Below the pieces are notes generated by a model that saw nothing but the letters and a program-made list of their open reading frames with translations, was not told the DNA's origin and ran no database searches. Position numbers and translations under genes: made by a program. A stretch of DNA of 12,936 nucleotides from QHXQ01 sp036389375 (GTDB lineage Bacteria > Acidobacteriota > Blastocatellia > Pyrinomonadales > Pyrinomonadaceae): contig DASVQA010000197.1 of the NCBI GenBank assembly GCA_036389375.1, forward strand, positions 1 to 12,936, read 5' to 3'. This document shows, one piece after another, positions 7,121 to 12,936 of this stretch. Numbering within the stretch: position 1 is the stretch's first letter; every line of letters begins with the position of its first letter.

Positions 7121-7124
7121 TTAT
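7094..7124 (+). promoter_or_regulatory. Possible extended -10 promoter for the TPR/CRTAC1 operon
   Basis: TTGACG (7094-7099) is five of six to the -35 consensus and TGC-TATTAT (7116-7124) is an extended -10 with five of six matches in the hexamer. The spacer is 19 bases, longer than ideal. Transcription would begin near 7131, about 30 bases before the chosen start at 7163. The promoter elements overlap the terminator-like inverted repeat, so the repeat could also act as an operator in DNA. Read-through from the receptor promoter remains the alternative. Confidence 0.4.
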
Positions 7125-7162
7125 CGTCTCGCAAACCTGCCGTGAAGCTTTGCGCCAAGACG

Positions 7163-9523
7163 ATGATCGTAAGCAAGCCGTTAGCCCTCGTACTCTGTTT
7201 CGCCGCCCTCTGTCGCCCCGCCGACGCCGCCCAGAGCAACGGGGCCGGCCCGCCCCCGCCACGCCCGCCCGCGCAAACTCAACCCGCGACCACGACCGAC
7301 GAACTCGCGCGCCACCTGAGCGCCGCCGAAACCTACCAACTCTCCGGCGACCTCGTGCGCGCCGACGCAGAGAACCGCGCCATCGTCCGCATCGCGCTCC
7401 ACCGCCTCGGCGCAATTGCCATCCGCGAACGCGACTTTGCGCGCGCTGAGCGTCTGTTGTCAGATTCGCTCGCCATCGGCAACGATGCAGAGGTCAGAAC
7501 CGATCTCGCCATCGCCTACATGCGCGTGCTCGACCGCGCCGCCGCCACGACGGCAGCGCAAGCCGCCGTCGCGCTCGATGATAAAAACGCCCGCGCGCAT
7601 CACGTGCTCGGCAAACTGCTCTACATGAAAGGCGACTACGCGGGCGCGCGCAACGAACTTGAGCGCACCGTCGTCCTCGAACCAGACCTTGACGCCGCCT
7701 ACACGCTCGGCATGACCTATCTGCGCCTTAAAGACACAGGGCACGCCAAGCTGCTCTTTGAAGAGATGCAGGCGGCGCTCGGCAACAGCGCCGACGCGCA
7801 TCTCCTGTTCGGGCGCGCTTATGAAGAGACCGGTTTTGCGGCCGATGCCGAACGCGAGTTTCGCGCAGCGCTCGCCATTGATCCGCGCGCCCCGCGCGCA
7901 CACTTCTATCTCGGCTACGTCATCCTCCAACACGGTGGCGGCGAACGGCTCGCGCAAGCCGGCGACGAATTCGAGCGTGAACTGGCCCTTAGCCCGCAGG
8001 ACTTCTACGCCAACTTCTTTCGCGGCGTTGTCGCCGCCACTGAAAACGATCACCGCAAGGCGGTCAGCCACCTGCTCATGGCCGCCCGCCTCAAACCCGA
8101 TTCCGGCGATGCCTACCTGTTCCTCGGTCAGTCGCAGGCGGAACTCGGCGACCCGGCGGCCGAAGCGAGTCTGCGCCGCGCCATCGAGTTGACGCGCGAT
8201 GCCGCACAGAACAGTTTTCAGATCAAACGCGCGCATTATCTGTTGGGGCGCGTGCTGCTCAAGGCGGGCCGGCGCGCGGAAGCGGAGCAGGAGTTGGCGG
8301 TCGCGCGTGAACTGCAAGGCCAGTCGCTTGAGAGCACGCGGCAAGAGGTGAGCGCGATTCTCGGTCAGATGGTGCAGACGACGAACGACGCTGCCGCTGC
8401 ACCGGGCCAAGCCGCCGCGTCGTCCAAGTCCGCCGCGCAGCCTGCCGGCGAAGCGGACGGCGCGGGCGTGCTCTTGATCGCGGAGTCAACGCTTGACGCG
8501 CAAACGGGCGCGCGCTTGCGTCGCCTTAAAGTGGAACTCGGCGCTGTGCTCGCGCAGGCGTATCACAACTTGGGCGTCATCGCCGCGCAGCAGAACGACA
8601 TCGCGGCGGCGCTCGCCGGGTTCGAGACGGCCGCCCAGTGGAAGCCCGATCTTGCCGGGCTTGACCGCAATCTGGGCATCGTGGCCTTTCGCGCCGCGCA
8701 GTTCGCCAAAGCGGTCGCGCCGCTCGCGCGCCAACTCGCCGCCCACCCGGAAGACACGCTCGCGCGCCGCATGCTCGGCGTGAGCTACTATCTGACGCGC
8801 GATTTCCAACACTCGGTCGCCACGCTCCGGCCGCTCGCAGCGACAATTACCGACGACCCCGAACTGGCCTACGCCTACGGCATCTCGCTCATCCAACTGA
8901 CAGACAACCAGACGGCCGCCCAACTCTTCGCGCGCCTCGCCGCCGCGCAGCCGCAGAACGCGCAGGCGCGCTTCTACGCCGCCCAAGGGTTCATGCTGAC
9001 CGGCGACTACGAACGCGCGCTCACGGAGTTTCGCAGCGCCGCGCAACTCGACCCGCGCACGCCGCAGGCCCACTACAACGCGGGCCAAAGTCTCATTCGC
9101 CTGAATCGTCTGGCCGAAGCTGAGCAGGAGTTTCGACAGGAGTTGGCGCTAAATCAAGCCGACGGCGCGACGAAGTATCATCTCGCCTACGTTCTGCTCG
9201 AACAGAAGCGACAGACGGCTGAAGCGCTCGGTCTGTTGCGCGAGGTCATCGCCTTGCAGCCCGATTACGCCGACGCGCACTATCAGTTGGGCAAGGCGCT
9301 CATCGAACAGGGCGACCTGCCCGGTGCGGTCGAGCACTTGGAGGCCGCAGCCCGCGCCGCGCCGAAGAAGGACTACATACACTACCAACTCAGCATCGCT
9401 TATCGCCGCGCCGCGCGCGAATTGGACGCTTACCGCGAGTTGCAGGTCTACAAGGAGTTGAAGGCGGCCAGTCGCAGCCGCGAGCCACAAGGGCTGACGG
9501 GGGCCAAGCCTGATGTCCCTTAA
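7163..9523 (+). CDS. Exported tetratricopeptide-repeat protein, 786 aa
   Basis: The start ATG 7163 is preferred because a signal peptide follows directly (MIVSKPLALVLCFAALCRPADA, cleavage near residue 22-23). An upstream in-frame TTG at 7094 would add 23 residues translated from the hairpin and put the hydrophobic core unusually far in. After a Pro/Gln-rich stretch (~30-44), two arrays of TPR helix pairs follow: ~78-385 and ~463-765, with typical blocks such as AHHVLGKLLYMKGDYAGA, AHYNAGQSLIRLNRLAEAE and AHYQLGKALIEQGDLPGAV. An Ala/Ser/Gly-rich linker (~405-435) separates them. TPRs are protein-binding scaffolds; no enzyme domain, haem motif or further membrane helix is seen. It is the first gene of a four-gene overlapping cluster and its last 11 bases overlap the next TPR gene. 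A partner role for the receptor or the CRTAC1 protein is inferred from linkage only. Confidence 0.88.
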   Translation: MIVSKPLALVLCFAALCRPADAAQSNGAGPPPPRPPAQTQPATTTDELARHLSAAETYQLSGDLVRADAENRAIVRIALHRLGAIAIRERDFARAERLLSDSLAIGNDAEVRTDLAIAYMRVLDRAAATTAAQAAVALDDKNARAHHVLGKLLYMKGDYAGARNELERTVVLEPDLDAAYTLGMTYLRLKDTGHAKLLFEEMQAALGNSADAHLLFGRAYEETGFAADAEREFRAALAIDPRAPRAHFYLGYVILQHGGGERLAQAGDEFERELALSPQDFYANFFRGVVAATENDHRKAVSHLLMAARLKPDSGDAYLFLGQSQAELGDPAAEASLRRAIELTRDAAQNSFQIKRAHYLLGRVLLKAGRRAEAEQELAVARELQGQSLESTRQEVSAILGQMVQTTNDAAAAPGQAAASSKSAAQPAGEADGAGVLLIAESTLDAQTGARLRRLKVELGAVLAQAYHNLGVIAAQQNDIAAALAGFETAAQWKPDLAGLDRNLGIVAFRAAQFAKAVAPLARQLAAHPEDTLARRMLGVSYYLTRDFQHSVATLRPLAATITDDPELAYAYGISLIQLTDNQTAAQLFARLAAAQPQNAQARFYAAQGFMLTGDYERALTEFRSAAQLDPRTPQAHYNAGQSLIRLNRLAEAEQEFRQELALNQADGATKYHLAYVLLEQKRQTAEALGLLREVIALQPDYADAHYQLGKALIEQGDLPGAVEHLEAAARAAPKKDYIHYQLSIAYRRAARELDAYRELQVYKELKAASRSREPQGLTGAKPDVP

Positions 9524-11060
9524 ACGCGCGCACCGGCTGCAACTGCTCGCGGTCTGCCTGCTGCTCATCTGCACCGGCCCCGCCGCGCGCGCACAACGCA
9601 CGCGCGGCGCTGGTGTTGGCGATGCGCTCACGAGCGTTGAACGCAGCATCGCGCAGGGCCGCTTTGACGAAGCGGAACAGCCGCTCCTCGCTTACGCCGT
9701 CGCTCATCCGACAGACGTTCGTGCTTTAGAACTACTCGCGCAACTGCGTTACGGTCAGCAACGCTTCGATGAAGCCGCCGCCCTCTATCGCCGCGTGCTC
9801 GCGCTTGCGCCTGCGCGCACCATCGCGCAGATCAATCTCGCGCACGCCATCTACGAAGCTGGTCAACACGAAGAGGCGCGCACGCTGCTCGTCGCCATGA
9901 CCAAAGCGCCGCCCGCCGACCCGCGCCTTGCGCTTGCACTGGCCGAAGCTCTCATCCTCGTCGGCGAGTTTCAGCCGGCGCTTGCGTTAACGGACAGGCT
10001 GCCCGTTGCGCTCAGGAACACGGCGGCGCTGCCCGTCGTCGCGGCGAGCCAACTCGCACTTGGCGAGCGCGCGAAACTCGTGGCCTTGCTGCCTGCGATG
10101 CGGCGTGCGGCGGCTAATCCGACCGTGTCGGTGCGTTGTGCCGAGGTGTTGCAACACGCGGGGCTGTACGCGGAAGCCATCGGTCTGTTGCGCGCGGCGC
10201 TCGCGGCTGCGCCGGACGATGCGCGCGTGCTCCTGCTGCTCGGCCAACTCGAAATCGAGACGCACAGTCTGGCCTCCGCGCGACAACATCTCAACCGCGC
10301 GGCTGCGCTGGCCCCGCGCTCCGTCGAAGTGCTCTCGGCACTGGCGACGCTAGAAAGCGCCGCCGGCAATTGGCCCGCCGCATTGGCCGCTTTAACGCAG
10401 GCGCGCACGCTTGCGCCGACCTCCACATCGGTGCTGGCGCAAATCAGTGTGACGGCGCTCCGCGCGAATCAACCGGCGGCGGCGTTAGAGGCCGCGAGTG
10501 CGCTCGTCAAGCTGCAGCCGGACGAGCCGGAGGCGCTCTACCTGTTCGGCGCGGCGGCGCTGCAAAGCGGCAACCTCGTTGCGGCGCGCAGTGCCCTTGA
10601 GCGTTTCGTTCAGCAACAACCCGCCGACCTGCGCGGCTGTCTCGCGCTCGGCATCACGCTCGCGGGGCAGCAGGACGAAGCCCAAGCGGCGCGCGCGCAG
10701 TTTGAGCGTTGCCTGCAACTCGATCCCGCGCACGTCGAAGCAAAATATCAACTCGGTCTCGTCTTCAAAGCGCAGGGCGAAGCCGCGCAGGCGATCCAAC
10801 TGCTCCGAGACGTGGTGACACGCGCGCCGGAACACGCGAACGCCTGGCGGGACTTGGGCGCGCTCTATTTGCAGACGAACGATGCGCCGCAGGCGCGCGC
10901 CGCACTCGAACGCGCCCTCGTGCTCAACCCGCAGGATGCCGATACGCATTTCCAACTCAGTCGCCTCTACAACCGCATGGGCGATAGCGCGCGCGCGCAG
11001 CAGCATCTGGCCCTGTTTCAAAAACTGAAGAACCAGCGGGAGAAAGCGTCATCGCCGTGA
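9513..11060 (+). CDS. Exported tetratricopeptide-repeat protein, 515 aa
   Basis: ATG 9513 lies 11 bases inside the end of the preceding TPR gene, in another frame, and is followed by a clear signal peptide (MSLKRAHRLQ, then LLAVCLLLICTGPAARA, cleavage after residue 27). From ~40 to ~505 the protein is an almost unbroken run of TPR-like helix pairs, for example IAQGRFDEAEQPLLAYA, LGLVFKAQGEAAQAIQLL and LYLQTNDAPQARAALERAL, with Pro-Asp/Pro-Ala turns between units. It is shorter than its neighbour, and lacks the Ala/Ser linker; the two look like relatives that diverged long ago rather than a recent duplication. No catalytic motif is seen. Its TGA overlaps the GTG of the next gene (GTGA), so the two are probably translationally coupled and made in fixed proportion. 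The product is likely periplasmic or surface-bound and acts as a binding scaffold. Confidence 0.87.
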   Translation: MSLKRAHRLQLLAVCLLLICTGPAARAQRTRGAGVGDALTSVERSIAQGRFDEAEQPLLAYAVAHPTDVRALELLAQLRYGQQRFDEAAALYRRVLALAPARTIAQINLAHAIYEAGQHEEARTLLVAMTKAPPADPRLALALAEALILVGEFQPALALTDRLPVALRNTAALPVVAASQLALGERAKLVALLPAMRRAAANPTVSVRCAEVLQHAGLYAEAIGLLRAALAAAPDDARVLLLLGQLEIETHSLASARQHLNRAAALAPRSVEVLSALATLESAAGNWPAALAALTQARTLAPTSTSVLAQISVTALRANQPAAALEAASALVKLQPDEPEALYLFGAAALQSGNLVAARSALERFVQQQPADLRGCLALGITLAGQQDEAQAARAQFERCLQLDPAHVEAKYQLGLVFKAQGEAAQAIQLLRDVVTRAPEHANAWRDLGALYLQTNDAPQARAALERALVLNPQDADTHFQLSRLYNRMGDSARAQQHLALFQKLKNQREKASSP

Positions 11061-12805
11061 ACCTACGGGCGTGCCTCATCATCTGCGGCCTGCTATGCGC
11101 GGGCGGCGTCGCCGCTACGTCTGCCCGCGCGCAGCGTAGCGACGCCGACTGCGCCGGGCGCAAAGTGCCGCAACTCGCGGACGTGACCGCGCAGACCGGC
11201 ATACGCTTCGTCCACACCTCCGCGCCCGAGAAGAAGTACATCGTCGAATCCATGAGCGGCGGCGTGCTCGTCCTTGATTACGACCGCGACGGCTGGCCGG
11301 ACATCTACCTGACGAACGCGCCGACCGTCGAGATGGCGCTCAAAGGGCAGCAGGCGCGCAGCGCCCTCTATCGCAACAACCACGACGGCACGTTTGCGGA
11401 CGTGACAGACAGGGCCGGCATCGGCACACCCGGCTTCGCTATGGGCGGTGCGGTCGGCGACTTCGACAACGACGGCTGGCCCGACATCTACGTTACCTGT
11501 CTCGGCGGCAACACGCTCTATCGCAACAAGGGCGACGGCACGTTTGCGGACGTGACGAAGCGCGCGGGCGTCGGCGAGGGGCGCTGGTCAACCGGCGCGG
11601 CCTTTGGCGACTACGACGGCGACGGCTTCCTCGATCTGCTCGTCGCCAACTACGTTGACTTCAAACTCAACGACCTGCCCGGCTTCGGCTCAAGCCCGAC
11701 CTGCAAGTTTCGCGGGCTTGACGTGCAATGCGGCCCGCGCGGTTTAAAGGGCGCGGGCGATAGTCTCTGGCACAACAACGGCGACGGCACGTTTACCGAC
11801 GTGACGAAGCAGGCGGGCGCAAACGACGCAGGCGGCTATTACGGTCTCGGCGTCGTCTGGTCTGACTTCGGCAACCGCGCGCGCCTCGATGCCTACGTCG
11901 CCAACGATTCGACGCCCAACTTTCTCTATCGCAACGAAGGGGCGCACCGATTCGCCGAGATCGGGCTTGAATCTGGCACGGCCGTCTCCGGCGACGGTTC
12001 GGAGCAGGGCAGCATGGGCGTCGCCGTCGGCGACTACACGCACACGGGCCGCTTCTCGATCTTCATCACGAACTTCGCCGACGAATACAACACGCTCTAT
12101 CGCAACAACGGCGACTATGATTTCACCGACGCCTCATACGCGGCCGGCGTCGCGCAAGCGTCGCGCCCTTACGTCGGCTGGGGCACGGGCTTCTTCGACG
12201 TGGACAACGACGGCTGGCTCGATCTGCTCGTCGTTAACGGGCACGTCTATCCGCAGATTGACACGCTGGCGGCCGGCGCGCGTTATCGCCAACCGAAACT
12301 GCTGCACCTCAATCTCGGCAACGGCACGTTCTGCGACGCCAGCCGTCAGGCGGGCCCCGCCCTGCCGACGCCCCGTGCCTCGCGCGGCGCGGCCTTTGGC
12401 GATTTTGATAACGACGGCCACGTTGACGTGGTGGTGGGCGACCTCGACGGGCCGCCGATGATCCTGCACAACGAAGGCGGCGACACGAACCATTGGGTCA
12501 CGTTCGAGTTGGCGGCGACGAAGGGTAGTCCCCTCGCCATCGGCGCGCGCGTGCGCCTCGTCGCGGGCGACATGGTGCAGACCGAAGAGATACGCAGCGG
12601 CGGAAGCTACCTGTCGCAACACGACCTGCGGCTGCACTTCGGGTTGGGCAAGGCGGCGAAAGTTGATCTGCTGGAAATTCGCTGGCCCGGCGGCCGGGTC
12701 GAACAGCTTAAAGACCTCGCCGCCGACAAATTCTATGCCGTCCTCGAAGGCGCGGGCGTCGTACCCTTCGAGCGCATACGGCCCGCGCTGAAGACGACGA
12801 AATGA
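11057..12805 (+). CDS. CRTAC1-type protein: seven FG-GAP/VCBS-like repeats plus ASPIC/UnbV domain
   Basis: 582 aa from GTG 11057, which overlaps the TPR stop by 4 bases. A signal peptide ends near ARA at residue 25. Seven propeller-type repeats follow, each with a loop of the DxDxDGxxD calcium-binding kind and a partner strand of the LYRNxGDGTFxDVTxxAG kind. Intact loops start at D74, D135, D185, D381 and D449; the fourth (D270, DFGNRARLD) and fifth (D326, DYTHTGRFS) have lost most ligands. Residues ~495-562 are the ASPIC/UnbV domain (IGARVRL, EIRSGGSYLSQHD, LHFGLGKAAKVDLLEIRWPGG). The family is secreted and probably calcium-stabilised; in bacteria its exact job is not established, with adhesion or ligand binding usually proposed. 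Two cysteines at 216 and 225 could form a disulfide outside the cell. Linkage to the TPR genes and a TonB receptor suggests a shared envelope assembly. Confidence 0.92.
   Translation: MNLRACLIICGLLCAGGVAATSARAQRSDADCAGRKVPQLADVTAQTGIRFVHTSAPEKKYIVESMSGGVLVLDYDRDGWPDIYLTNAPTVEMALKGQQARSALYRNNHDGTFADVTDRAGIGTPGFAMGGAVGDFDNDGWPDIYVTCLGGNTLYRNKGDGTFADVTKRAGVGEGRWSTGAAFGDYDGDGFLDLLVANYVDFKLNDLPGFGSSPTCKFRGLDVQCGPRGLKGAGDSLWHNNGDGTFTDVTKQAGANDAGGYYGLGVVWSDFGNRARLDAYVANDSTPNFLYRNEGAHRFAEIGLESGTAVSGDGSEQGSMGVAVGDYTHTGRFSIFITNFADEYNTLYRNNGDYDFTDASYAAGVAQASRPYVGWGTGFFDVDNDGWLDLLVVNGHVYPQIDTLAAGARYRQPKLLHLNLGNGTFCDASRQAGPALPTPRASRGAAFGDFDNDGHVDVVVGDLDGPPMILHNEGGDTNHWVTFELAATKGSPLAIGARVRLVAGDMVQTEEIRSGGSYLSQHDLRLHFGLGKAAKVDLLEIRWPGGRVEQLKDLAADKFYAVLEGAGVVPFERIRPALKTTK
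11381..11809 (+). repeat. Three near-identical 30-bp intragenic repeats in the CRTAC1-type gene
   Basis: Copies at 11381-11410, 11531-11560 and 11780-11809 all encode (G/H)DGTF(A/T)DVT(K/D). The second and third are identical at 28 of 30 bases, and the first matches the second at 25 of 30. They mark the propeller blades and show that similarity is kept at DNA level, so the blades could recombine or convert one another. Confidence 0.75.
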
Positions 12806-12936
12806 TCATCCGCCGACTAGCGCGCAGCCTGTTGTTCTGCCTGCTCGCCGCGCCGCCGCTCATCTCCGTCGGCGCGCAGCCGGCCGCGCCCGCTGCGTCG
12901 CCCGCGATCTCTTTCGCTGATGTCTCGGCCGTGAGC
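12802..12936 (+). CDS. Exported protein, N-terminal 45 codons only (possible second CRTAC1-like protein)
   Basis: The ATG at 12802 overlaps the preceding TGA (ATGA), continuing the coupled gene chain. No stop occurs before the window ends. The visible residues are a signal peptide (MIIRRLARSLLFCLLAAPPLISVGA, cleavage near residue 25), a short Ala/Pro stretch, then ISFADVSAVS. That last segment resembles the start of a mature CRTAC1-type protein; the neighbour upstream begins its mature part with LADVTAQTGIRF. A second CRTAC1-like protein is therefore the best guess, but ten residues are thin evidence, and any other secreted protein is possible. Confidence 0.7.
   Translation, partial: MIIRRLARSLLFCLLAAPPLISVGAQPAAPAASPAISFADVSAVS

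Noticed and set aside
7094..7162. In-frame TTG start extending the first TPR protein by 23 residues
   Set aside because: It has a well-spaced GGGAGGT, but that site is buried in the hairpin stem and the extension would precede a normal signal peptide starting at 7163. The ATG is preferred, though the TTG is not excluded.
7460..8410. Minus-strand open frame of 316 codons inside the first TPR gene
   Set aside because: Antisense to well-formed TPR units, with no signal peptide, domain or ribosome-binding site; a shadow frame.

Overview
The window is GC-rich, densely coded bacterial chromosome. The gene types point to an Acidobacteriota member: a very long Oar-like TonB-dependent receptor with an N-terminal carboxypeptidase-regulatory-like domain, an N-terminal winged-helix-like domain typical of that phylum fused to a membrane-anchored C-terminal domain, and exported TPR proteins followed by a CRTAC1/ASPIC-UnbV protein. 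The phylum call is inference from gene families and gene order; no marker gene is present. I see no RNA gene, insertion sequence, CRISPR array or attachment site.

Layout. (1) Positions 1-655, plus strand: the 3' end of a glycoside hydrolase family 3 gene. (2) 656-885: a convergent intergenic gap with a nested hairpin and a 12-bp tandem repeat. (3) 886-2911, minus strand: a two-gene unit, transcribed from right to left, encoding a single-pass membrane protein with a predicted DNA-binding N-terminus, then a small exported protein of unknown function. (4) 2912-3516: a 605-bp divergent control region with a good minus-strand promoter (perfect -10, 17-bp spacer), a perfect plus-strand TATAAT with a poor -35, a 19-bp GTTACAT/ATGTAAC dyad between them, and GC-rich hairpins in the plus-strand leader. 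(5) 3517-7056, plus: the TonB-dependent receptor. (6) 7057-7162: a short gap with an 18-bp-stem hairpin superimposed on a possible extended -10 promoter. (7) 7163-12936, plus: four tightly overlapping genes (11-bp, 4-bp and 4-bp overlaps) encoding two signal-peptide TPR proteins, a seven-repeat calcium-loop propeller of the CRTAC1/ASPIC-UnbV type, and the first 45 codons of another exported protein, possibly a second CRTAC1-like protein.

How the parts may work together (inference): the membrane-anchored regulator is divergent to the receptor and may control it through the dyad. The receptor and the TPR/TPR/CRTAC1 products are all predicted to leave the cytoplasm, which suggests an envelope system for binding or importing an unidentified substrate. 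The substrate cannot be read from the sequence. The GH3 enzyme is convergent with, and separated from, this locus, so a functional link is not shown.
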